Assembly: GCA_022559845.1 (NCBI GenBank) | Contig: CM040123.1 | Span: 300,564,642-300,628,641, forward strand | Source of the DNA: Amorphophallus konjac | Taxonomy: Eukaryota; Streptophyta; Magnoliopsida; Alismatales; Araceae | Direction: 5' to 3' | Length of the DNA: 64,000 nt | In this document: positions 20,544-29,792 of the stretch, in pieces | Layout: every line of letters begins with the position of its first letter | Numbering within the stretch: the stretch's first letter is position 1 | Notes under the pieces: generated by a model | Databases searched by the model: none | What the model was told of the DNA's origin: nothing | What the model saw: only the letters and a program-made list of their open reading frames with translations | Translations under genes and position numbers: made by a program

Positions 20544-21938
20544 AGTAGGCAGAAGGTCTATTCTAAATAGGTTTCTTTATCGATCAAGGCGATGATGCCT
20601 TGCAACTGACAGAAGGTTTCATCATCAGCTTTGGGTTTATGCCGACGCGAGGAGGTAGATAAGTTTCATCAGAGTAGATGGAAGGTCTATTTTGGATAGG
20701 TTTCATTATCGATCCGGGCGATGATGCCTTGTGACCGACATAAGGTTTCATCATCAGCATTGGGTTTATGCCGATGCAAGGAGATAGATAAGTTTCATCA
20801 GAGTAGACGGAAGGTCTATTCTAGATAGGTTTCATTATCGATCCGGGCGATGATGCCTTGCGACCGACAGAATGTTTCATCATCAGCATTGGGTTTATGC
20901 CGACACAAGGAGGTAGATAAATTTCATCAGAGTAGACGGAAGGTCTATTCTGGATATGTTTCATTATCGATCCGGGCGATGATGCCTTGTGATCGACAGA
21001 AGGTTTCATCATCTACATTAGGTTTATGCCGATGCAAGAAAAAAATGGATATGTTTCATCAGAACAGATAGAAGGTCTATTCTGAATAGGTTTCATTATC
21101 GATCCAGGCGTTGATGCCTTGTGACCGACAGAAGGTTTCATCATCAGCATTGGGTTTATGCCGATGCAAGAAAAAAAATGGATAGGTTTCATCAGAACAA
21201 ACAGAAGGTCTATTCCGGATGGGTTTTAGCATCGATCTAGGTGATGACGCCCTAGGATCGACGGAAAGTTTCATCATTGGGGGGACAACTGGTGGAAGTG
21301 TTGCCAAGAGGTATAGCATGTATTTTACATTTTTTTGTAACCACATTACATACCCAAGTGCCCCTTCAGGTTTTCACCGGAGTCATCCCCCTCTTACTTT
21401 TGCCCACACGCCCTTTCGAGTTTTCACGTGGCGGAGTACCCGTTTTTACCTGCAGCGCCCCTTCGGGTTTTCGCCACAGCTGGGTTATAACCCTTTTTAC
21501 CTTTGTCCAGGATGTCTGAACAAGTCCGGAGGGGTACCTCTATTTTAAGCCCCATTTTCTTCTTCTTCTTTTTGTAACGTTTGAAGTTGCATGTTGCCTT
21601 TCAAACAGGTAAAAGAGTCCATCGTTGATGTGGGGATTAACAACAACGCAAAGGAAAATAAGGTTTCATCATCTATCCAGACGGAAGGTCTGGATTGATG
21701 TCGGTATGTAGCAGCTTAGGTGCGAAGCCGTTTGATGAAAATGTATAAGTGTTATCGTTGATGTGGGGGTAAACACCAACATAATGAAGAATAAGGTTTC
21801 ATCATCTATCCGGACGGAAGGTCCAAATTGATGTTGGTATGCAGCAGCTTAGGCGCGAAGCCGTTCGCCACAAATGGGTGAGTTTCATCGTTGATGTGGG
21901 GATTAACATCAACGCAAAGGAATCTACGATTTCATCAT
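20544..21938 (+). repeat. tandem-repeat block 2 (129-bp, spacer, 130-bp) embedded in N LTR
   Basis: Enters at AGTAGGCAGAAGG inside a 129-bp unit and leaves at TTTCATCATCT inside a 130-bp unit, in the same internal order as blocks 1 and 3. It replaces the middle of an N LTR: N text ends at 20543 and resumes at 21939. Confidence 0.8.
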
Positions 21939-22380
21939 CTCCCGGGCCCCACTTGTAGCCCTTTACCTCCTTGCGTGGAGTGGGCAAGAAATCAATGTTG
22001 TAATTAGTGAATAATTGTTTTTACCGATAGTTACCGTACTTGGCCGGGGCCGTCTCCGGGGTCGTCTTCTCCATGCCCAGAGCGTGGAGGTACACTCACC
22101 ACCCTCCTCATAGGCACTTTTCTTATCTCGTATATGTTTGTATGCCGCTGCTAGTGATAGGATATTAGCTCGCTTTACTTTCATCACCGCTGCGAGAGAG
22201 AGCGAGACCCGTCCCGTGACCCGATCCGGGCACGAGAGAGAGCCGACCACCCTAGCTCACTCTCGGTTCCTCAACTATACACGTCCAACACTTCCCTCAC
22301 TTAGGGACGATCGTGAGCTTATTTAGAGTCCAAGGATTACATATCAAATTGGAGTCGAGTCCGCTATCCGTCCAGCATCA
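21939..22380 (+). repeat. element N LTR fragment (3' part), copy 2
   Basis: CTCCCGGGCCCCACTTGTAG to GTCCAGCATCA, matching the last ~440 bp of both N LTRs, then TATCT at 22381. The border with the extra ORF is the same as at 14039/14040. Confidence 0.85.
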
Positions 22381-23862
22381 TATCTCTTCCAGCAGCTCTA
22401 CTACCCTTTCTGACGAAGAAGTTGACTATGATTCTTCAGAGAGTGATGAGAGATCATATGAGACAGTCAGTGAAGGGACAGTGATGCCCTCTATGCTACT
22501 GAGTGGCATTTCAATATTCAGCCCTCCAAGATTGCTAGCACCATCATCTGGGGGAATATTGCAAGAGGAATTCGCCGGAATTGACATGGAAGTGGAGATA
22601 ACCCCTCCTTTTGTTGCTTCATCTGCGAAATTAGTGTCCTCTATACATGCATTTGAGGAGATGGACTCCGCGACCATGGTAAATTCTACTCTCCCTTTTG
22701 CCGAGCTGCATAGCTTTTTTTCCATTTCTCTTTGTCACCTTGGTGCTTATTAAAACTTTGTTCTAGGAACCTGGCACAGCCGATCACCTCTCGGTACCAT
22801 CTTCAGATGTCATCATTTCATCGGAGGCTTTAGATATATTGCCTCCTATCACCATAGCTTCTCCAAAGGCGGTTACTGTACTCCGTCCTGTGCCAGTGAG
22901 GATACAACCGGCAGCTGAAGTATCATCACTAGAGTTAAGCTCACCGGGAGAGAGTTCTACTCTGGTGCCTGCTATAGAGTTAAGTGCCAAAGTGGATCCA
23001 TCCAGAGGCTCTGCCTTTGTTCCAGTGGCCGTAATGACCATTGCTCCTGATCTTACAGCTCCATCCGTGCAAGTAACAGAGTCGGAGTCTCTGCCACCTC
23101 GGGCACTTATGGAGGAGAAATCTTTAAAGAATCCAATGGAGCATGAATAAACTACTGAGGTGCCTGGTCCATCAGCTTTGGTGGAAATTCCATCTTCTTC
23201 TTCTGACCCAGACACTGGCTTATGGGCATCCATAGATAGTGAAGTCACTTTTGATGTGGTGCCAGCAGCCTCCCTTGGCTTCTCATCATCAGAGGATTTT
23301 GTCTGGCAGCATTTGGAGATGTTGCGCCGGGTAGTAGAATCTCAGCTGGTCTGCAGTTTGGAGATGGCTTCAATTGAAGGAAGTGGCGGAGCGGTTGACA
23401 GTTGGTCTGCAGGCATTAGACTATCCTTTAGAGATATAGACCCAGCTGGTGCTATTTTTGCTGAAATTTATGAATCGTCGAGACTTTCTCGAGCGGATAA
23501 TGAACGATTGGCTGACGGCCCTTAAATTGCAGAAGACCGATTGTCGAACAGAGCAAGAGTCATTGAATTCTGATCTCCAGAAGTACAGAGCCCAAGTCAA
23601 AGCTTCAGCCGCTCGCGCACAATTCTTGCGTAGCCGACGGGAGGAGCTTGGAGCTGAATTGAATGTTGTTGAGGCTGAGATACCACTGCTGGAGTCAACA
23701 GATTTCCAGGGTATTGAGGAGACCGCATTGCTGGAAGGTCGAGTTGCATCTTTGCAGACAGAGATGACTCTTATTCAGGAGGAGGAAGTTCAATTTTGTG
23801 AACTGAGGGCGGCTCCACATGTCGGGCTTGTTGACTTTGAAGATATCTTCCGGCGATCTTAG
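22381..23862 (+). pseudogene. extra ORF, C-terminal exons, copy 2
   Basis: Better preserved than copy 1. Segments in order: Ser/Asp/Glu-rich (TLSDEEVDYDSSESDERS); a probable intron from GTAAATTCTACTC (about 22679) to TTGTTCTAG (about 22767; the acceptor is TAG here and CAG in copy 1); a Pro/Ser/Val-rich stretch; the LGFSSSEDFVWQHLEMLRRVV segment; a coiled coil (ARAQFLRSRREELGAEL, EGRVASLQTEMTLIQEEEV); end FEDIFRRS and TAG 23860-23862. Stops and frame changes remain (TAA 23148-23150; a shift near 23520). It is antisense to the gypsy pol to its right. Extra antisense ORFs beyond pol are known in Tat elements; whether this one belongs there is inference. Confidence 0.55.
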
Positions 23863-24205
23863 CCGATCCTCTTTTTGTATCTCATCCCCCGTGAAGGGCC
23901 CCAATTGTCTTTATCCCCCTTTTTGTAATGAAAAACTATCTTTCCTTTAACATCTTCGGTGCCCATCTCCACATCTTTATTCTGTAATAATTTGTAGCAA
24001 TTTTGGTAACTCCTATGGAAACATACATGTATCTGTACCGCAGGAGTGCGCCCACTCTTTCATGGAAAGGATGGGGGAATCACTCCACCGCGTGCCGGGA
24101 TTCCAAGATTCGCCAAATCGAAACATTAGCATAAGTGTATGTTTTATCGGCCAAAAGGTACCCAATGTAGGAATATTTGCTGATGTGTGGATAAAGAGTT
24201 CATAC
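23863..24205 (+). other. 3' flank of extra ORF, copy 2
   Basis: Same T-rich non-coding text as 15514-15855. Nothing else seen. Confidence 0.4.
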
Positions 24206-25207
24206 GTTTCATTAAAATAGATAAAAGGTCTGTTTTGAATAAGTTTTAGCATTGCTCAAGGTGAACTGTCATATGGTTAATGGAAGTTTCATCATCGGCA
24301 TTGGGTCTATACTGATGCAAGAAAATGGATGAGTTTCCTCAGAATAGACGGAAGGTCTATTCCGGGTGGATTCCATTATCGATCCAGGCAATGATACCTT
24401 GTGATCGATAGAAGGCTTCATCATCGGCATTGGGTTTATGCCGACGCAAAGAGGTAGATAAGTTTCATTAGAGTAGGCAGAAGGTCTATTCTAAATAGGT
24501 TTCATTATCGATCCAGGCGATGATGCCTTACGACCGATAGAAGGTTTCATCATCAGCATTTGGTTTATGCCGACGCTAGGAGGTAGATAAGTTTCATCGC
24601 AGTAGACGGAAGGTCTATTCTGGATAAATTTCATTATTGATCCGGGTGATGATGCCTTGTGACCGACAGAAGGTTTCATCATCAGAATTGGGTTTATGCC
24701 GATGCAAGGAGGCAGATAAGTTTCTTCAGAGTAGACGGAAGGTCTATTCTGGATACGTTTCATTATCGATCCGGGCGATGATGCCTTGCGACCGACAGAA
24801 GGTTTCATCTTCAACATTGGTTTATGCTGACAAAAGGAGGTAGATACGTTTCATCAGAGTAGACGGAAGGTCTATTCTGGATAGGTTTCATTATCGATCC
24901 AGGCGATGATGCCTTGTGACCGACAGAAGGTTTCATCATCAGCATTAGGTTTATGACGATGCATGAAAAAAATGGATATGTTTCATTAGAACAGACAGAA
25001 GGTCTATTCTGGATAGGTTTCATTATCGATCTAGGCGATGATGCCTTGTGACCGATAGAAGGTTTCATCACCAACATTGGGTTTATGCCAATGCAAGGAA
25101 AAAAATGGATATGTTTCATCAGAACAGACATAAGGTCTATTCCGGATGGGTTTTAGCATCGATCTAGGTGATGACGCCCTAGGATCGACGAAAAGTTTCA
25201 TCATTGG
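24206..25207 (+). repeat. ~129-bp tandem repeat, block 3
   Basis: Same unit and same first degenerate unit (AAAAGGTCTGTTTTGAATAAG) as block 1, about 7.7 units. Blocks 1 and 3 start and end at the same phase, so they are copies of one array, not independent arrays. Confidence 0.85.
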
Positions 25208-25890
25208 TGGGACAACCGGTGGAAGTGTCACCAAGAGGTATAGCATGTATTTTACATTTTTTTGTAACCACATTACTGACCCAAGTGCCCCTTAGGGTTT
25301 TCACCGGAGTCAGCCCCCTCTTGCATTTGCCCACACGCCCTTTCAAGTTTTCACGTGGCGGAGTACCTGATTTTACCTACAGTGCCCCTTCGGGTTTTCA
25401 CCATAGCTGGGTTATAACCCTTTTTACCCTTGTCCAGGATGTCTGAACAAGTCTGACGGGGCACCTCTATTTTAAGGCCCATTTTCTTCTTCTTTTTTTT
25501 GTAACGTTTGAAGTTGCTTGTTGCCTTTCGAACATGTAAAAGAATTCATCGTTGATGTGGGGATTAACATCAACACAAAGGAAAATAGGGTTTCATCATC
25601 TATCCGGACGGAAGGTCTGGATTGATGTCGGTATGCAGCTGCTTAGGTGCGAAGCCGTTCGATGAAAATGTATAAGTGTTATCGTTGATGTGGGGGTAAA
25701 CACCAACGCAAAGGAGAATAAGGTTTCATCATCTATCCGGGCGGAAGGTCCGAATTGATGTTGGTATGCAGTAGCTTAGGCGCGAAGCCGTTTGCCACAA
25801 ATGGGTGAGTTTCATCGTTGATGTGGGGATTAACATCAACGCAAAGGAATCTACGGTTTCATCATCTACCCGAACGAAAGGTCCGAATCG
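25208..25890 (+). repeat. spacer plus ~130-bp tandem repeat (three units), block 3
   Basis: Same text and order as 16858-17540. It ends about 94 bp from the stop codon of the gypsy pol, so this block is the 3' untranslated zone of the gypsy element read on the minus strand. 25891-25983 holds an ATC/ATCATC-rich stretch and no gene. Confidence 0.75.
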
Positions 25891-25983
25891 ATGTTGGTAT
25901 GTAGCGGAGAAAAAATCATCCTTATCGTCATCATCATTCTTCAGAGCTCTCATTACCTTCACTTTTATGTTGAGGCTGTTTAT

Positions 25984-26450
25984 TCAATCGTTCGTCGCTT
26001 CCTCAAAGGGCAGTGGTACAACATGATAGAGTTTCAGATGCTTGCCATTGAGTGGCGGGAATTGAACTTCCCCCCGATGGTTAACAACCACGTAGGCTCT
26101 GCCTTCGTAGACCCTTTGGACCACGTATGGACCCAACTAGTTTGCAGCCAGCTTGCCCTTTGGGTTGGAAGCCATGACTTCTTTCTTCTTGACCATGGCC
26201 AGGTCACCTTTCTTTAATTCTTGCCCTTTGACAAGCTTTTTGAAGGCATTTGCCATGCGGGCTTGGTATGCCAGGATGTTCTTCTGTGCCTGAAGGCGTT
26301 TTCCTTCGAGCTCAGCCAATTCTTCAAATCTTCTTTCAACATTTTTTTGTTCATCATGGGCTAATCCGTATTGAATTGCAACCCTGAGTGATGGAACTTC
26401 CAACTCTATGGAGACTACTGCCTCGGAGCCGTATACTAAGGAGAAGGGTG
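25984..26450 (-). pseudogene. pol: element G integrase, C-terminal part
   Basis: Reads PFSLVYGSEAVVSIELEVPS, a charged helix (NVERRFEELAELEGKR), then a K-K-G-D-L module and GPYVVQRVYEGRAYVV (the GPY/F module of gypsy integrases), ending GKHLKLYHV and TGA (complement of 25984-25986). No chromodomain, as expected for Tat. One stop replaces Trp just before GPY. The junction with the 37651 fragment needs a single-base shift. Confidence 0.85.
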
Positions 26451-26455
26451 AGCAA
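26451..26455 (+). repeat. target-site duplication of el-2, left
   Basis: AGCAA before TGTTGTG; repeated at 37646-37650 after the 3' LTR. Confidence 0.9.
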
Positions 26456-26567
26456 TGTTGTGCCTCTTTGGCATTTGGTTTTGATGATAGCAAGACAGTG
26501 AGTGCGGAGAATGTTGTGCCTCTTTGGCATTTGGTTTTGATGATAGCAAGACAGTGAGTGCATTTGA
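26456..26567 (+). repeat. 56-bp tandem duplication of the LTR start (el-2)
   Basis: TGTTGTGCCTCTTTGGC starts at 26456 and again at 26512. The text before the inner copy, GCGGAGAA, resembles the end of the polypurine tract (GGGGGAGAA) that precedes the outer copy in the 3' LTR. The same duplication is in the 3' LTR (34440 and 34496). Confidence 0.85.
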
Positions 26568-26959
26568 TATTGTACCTTGATGATAGCAATGTTATTGTGT
26601 TTTGATGATTGCAACACAGTCAGTGCATTATGATATTGTGTTTTGAATATGGCTACTGATATGAATGCATAGGACTGTGTCTGATATACAGCATTGAATG
26701 CATGAGTTTGCATGAGTATTGCATGATGCGTTGACGCATGGGATCATTGCGTCAACTCACTGGTCTGTCCCAAAGCTAGTCTATAAAATGTGTCAACTGG
26801 TGCGTCGACGCAGTGGACTCAATGCGTTGACGCATTGGAATTGTTTTGAAAGAGCTCTTGCTTTGCTTCATGCATTAGTCTAAACACTGTTGCTTTGCTT
26901 CATGCATTAGTCTAAACACTGTCCATCTGAGTGTCTCATGCAGAGTCAATTCATGGCTG

Positions 26960-28020
26960 AGAGTCTATACACAATGAGCATCTCATGTAAGTCCATACAT
27001 TCATAGTGCATTGCATTGGCTAAGTATATACAACGTCAGTTCATGCATTGTCTTAGGCTAAGTGTGTACAGCGTCAACGCATTTCACTGGCTCATGTTAC
27101 AGCGTCAACGCATTAAGTCTGTACACTCGACTCGCCTTTGAATTGGTCAAGTGTGTACACTCCTTCACTGTAGCTCTCACGTTTCAAAGTCTACACATCA
27201 GACTACATTATGCATGATTGAGTTGAAGTCTATACAGAGTCTGCATCGTCTTGGTCATTGTCTTACTATTGAAGTCTGTACATCGTTTCACTGTTAAAGT
27301 CTATACAGACTTCAGCGTCTCATGCAGCGTCTCTGTTGAAGTCAAAGTATGTACAGCCCTTTCGCTTGGCAAGTCGATACATCCACGATGGAACTTCGAA
27401 GTCTGTACACCGCTTGAGCCTCAACAAGTCTGTACAGAGCTTCTGTGCTCAAGTCTATACAGCCTTTCACTTGGAAAGTCTATACATCGTGAAGTCTTCA
27501 CACTGGCCTTTGAATGATGTCTGTACATTGTGCATCTCTTCGTTGAAGTCTGTACAGCCTTCGCTGAGCCTTCCAAGTCTGTACAGTCACTAAGTCTGTA
27601 CATCCTCCAAGCGCTCACGAAGTCTATACATTGGGTTTCTTTTCAAGTCTGTACAGACTTTGGTTTGTGCAAGTCTATACATCCTCCTGTTCAGATTTCC
27701 AAGTCTATTCAACGTTGTTGAGTGGAAGTCTGTACAACCAGTGGGTTGCCAAGTCCATACATTGTGAACCTCAAAGCCTGTACAGACCTTGCCTTGTTCA
27801 AGTCTGTACATCGCTCATTTGTCTTGGCAAGTCTACACATTGGTAGTCTGTACATCATTCGTGAAGATTGAACATTGAGCAAGTATATACATTGGACGAG
27901 TCTGTATCGTGCCTCAGTCATGAAGTCTATACATCTTATGTCTTCATTGAAGTCTCACGAAGTCTGTACATTGCATGAAGTATATACATTATACGAGCTG
28001 AATGCTTATAAAGTATATAC
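26960..28020 (+). repeat. AGTCTRTACA motif array, el-2 5' LTR
   Basis: About 30 or more matches or near-matches to (A)AGTCT(A/G)TACA, usually 24-32 bp apart with unrelated text between (for example 27271, 27297, 27397, 27427, 27451, 27475, 27547, 27574, 27591, 27620, 27644, 27671). The core TGTACA is a palindrome containing GTAC. The same array is in the 3' LTR (about 34945-36005) and in el-3 LTRs. This is not a simple tandem repeat: only the motif is conserved. Confidence 0.8.
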
Positions 28021-28049
28021 ACTGTCTTCAGATGATGACAACAATGAAG

Positions 28050-28460
28050 AACAGGGTCGACGCTGGGAGTTCAATGCATCCACGCTTCAGCTGAAGAGGA
28101 TTTCAGAGTTTCACCTGGCTGCGTCAACTCCATGCTACAGCAGCGTCGACGCAGTAGTTAATAAGGCAGAGTCCATAGCTCACTGGAATACTGCAGTGCG
28201 TCAACGCCATTGCAAGACAGCGTCGACGCAGCACGGTTATCTGCCGAAGACCTTGATCACTGGATTGCCGATGCGTCAACGCAGCATGCTGAGAGCGTCG
28301 ACGCAGCGGCTTAAGAGATGCCAATATACAAATGTACATGTTCGTGCGTCAACGCCACCAACTGGCAGCGTCGACGCAGCAGTTCAAGAAAGGGGGCGAC
28401 TTATCTCTGGCTGTCTTCAACGCGTCAACGCTATCCACTGCAGGGTCGACGCAGTGGGAT
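28050..28460 (+). repeat. paired GCGTCAACGC/GCGTCGACGC palindromes, el-2 5' LTR
   Basis: Five successive pairs. In each the first member is GCGTCAAC(G/T)C and the second GCGTCGACGC (GGGTCGACGC in the last pair), with about 24 bp between starts, so each pair can form a stem with one mismatch. CpG-rich. The fixed order CAA then CGA in every pair is notable. Confidence 0.75.
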
Positions 28461-28479
28461 AAATTCAAATGCGTACTAA

Positions 28480-28860
28480 TGAAGGGCACGTGATCCGAGG
28501 TGTCTGGCTCGTGATCCAAGGGTGGACGAGATACCAGGATGCTGCCACGTGGTCCGAATTTTTAGGGCAGGAAATGTGGAAGCCACACGCGCCCAGTGTG
28601 CCTGCTACTGCTGCTTATAAAAGGAAGCCTTCATCCTCTGTAGAAGTAAGATCGAAGAAGAAGCTAGGAGAGCAGAAAGCCCTTCGATCCAGAAAAAGAA
28701 AAGAAGAAGAAAAAGAGAAGAAGAAGAAGAGAAGTGCAACAGAGAAGAAAAGAAAAGGAGAAAGAGAGAAAAGGAGAACAGAGAGCGAGAGAAGAAGAGA
28801 AGTGCAGTAGAGAAGAAAGAGAAAGAGAGATAGTGAAGAAAGAGAGTGAGATCGAGGGAG
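28480..28860 (+). promoter_or_regulatory. el-2 core promoter region and GA-rich leader
   Basis: CACGTG at 28487-28492 and 28546-28551 (the second as GCCACGTGG, an ABRE/G-box word), then TTATAAAAGG at 28615-28624, then about 200 bp of GAAGAAG/GAGAGAG text likely at the start of the transcript. The same order is in the 3' LTR (TATA at 36599) and in el-3 (CACGTG at 39565, 39623 and 39653; TATATATACA at 39713). Regulation by abscisic acid or light is inferred from the words only. Confidence 0.6.
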
Positions 28861-29663
28861 ATCTGTTCCTACTGGACCGTGGATCAGATCCAGGCCAGTC
28901 AGCTCCGTTGAGAGCCACATTGTGCATTTCATTTTTCAGCTTTCTGTTTGCTGAAGTTATTTTCATTTCATGTTTTTGTTTTTCCTTTTTCACTTGGTTA
29001 TCCTTGTTCTTCCGATCCTCTGGACTGAGGTCGGGTCCTTCCTGTGTGGAGGAAGGGAGGCTGGTTCCTCCGGTTTGCAAGCAGCAGGCGGGGCTGCTTG
29101 TGGGTTCCCTCCGGGCTAGGAGGAAGAGAGGCTAGGCCTCTGGTGGATTGCTGGTAGCAGAGTGCTACTGGCTGGTTTACTAGTAGCGGGGCTGCTACTA
29201 GTGGGGTTACCTCTTGGTATAGAGGAAGAGAGACGTGAGTCTCTGGTTTCTAGTAACTGTGGGTTGCTAGAGGTTCCCTCCGGGTAGGAGGAAGAGGGGA
29301 GGTTGTTCCCCTGGGTAAGCTGTGTATCAGCGTTTGATGGCAAGCTGTGTTGCCCAGCTGTTAGTGAAGCCACCCTCGGGTTGAGTGTGGGGTGGATGTA
29401 GGTCTGCAGGACCGAACCACCTAAAAACCCCTCTTGCATTATGGTTTGATTGCTTATGGTTTGCTTCCGCTAGATGTTTGCATAGGGGCGCTCCAAGTGT
29501 TTGATCACAGGTTCATTAGATGATTTGATCAGTTTTTATTCTAAGTGTTTAATCTGTTGAGTGAGCGAAATTCTAATTAAGCGATAGTTTACATTGGGTA
29601 AAAGTTTTTTTTAGGCTATATTCATTCACCCCCCCTCTGAATACTTGCATCGAACCCAACAAT

Positions 29664-29675
29664 TGGTATCAGAGC
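29664..29675 (+). promoter_or_regulatory. el-2 primer-binding site
   Basis: TGGTATCAGAGC two bases after the LTR end CCAACA; complementary to the 3' end of plant initiator-Met tRNA. Confidence 0.92.
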
Positions 29676-29792
29676 GGTGTCTGCATACAAGGTCCAGCGA
29701 CCTGCAGATTCGATCTTGCAGTCTTCGGTGCTAATTTGTTTTTAGTGCATAAATATTCCTGTTGCTTTGAATTTACTCGCTATTTATTTTCA

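Larger units (their letters stand above)
26456..29661 (+). repeat. el-2 5' LTR (3206 bp)
   Basis: Identical in length to 34440-37645. Parts in order: a 56-bp tandem duplication of the LTR start (26456 and 26512), a run of GCGTTGACGC/GCGTCAACTC words, the AGTCTRTACA array (about 26960-28020), paired GCGTCAACGC/GCGTCGACGC palindromes (about 28050-28460), two CACGTG boxes, a TATAAAA box, a GA-rich leader, then T-rich and GGAGGAAGAG-repeat text to the CCAACA end. Open frames inside on both strands come from these repeats. Confidence 0.92.

Noticed and set aside
15856..25131. Repeated H-K-A-S-S-P-G-S-I-M-K-P-I protein frames on the minus strand
   Set aside because: Period equals the 129-bp tandem repeat and the frames are stopped at random; they are repeat shadows.
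27590..27921. Minus-strand frames rich in Met-Tyr-Arg-Leu and Cys-Thr-Asp (also 35574-35905)
   Set aside because: They are read-outs of the AGTCTRTACA motif array in the LTR; the protein repeats exist only because the DNA motif repeats.
26960..28020. AGTCTRTACA array as a CRISPR or minisatellite
   Set aside because: The repeat is only ~10 bp, spacing is irregular, and the array is inside an LTR copied identically at the other end of the element.
28469..29135. Lys/Glu/Arg-rich plus-strand and Ser/Leu/Phe-rich minus-strand frames (also 36438-37119)
   Set aside because: They come from the GA-rich leader of the el-2 LTR; no domain and no start context.
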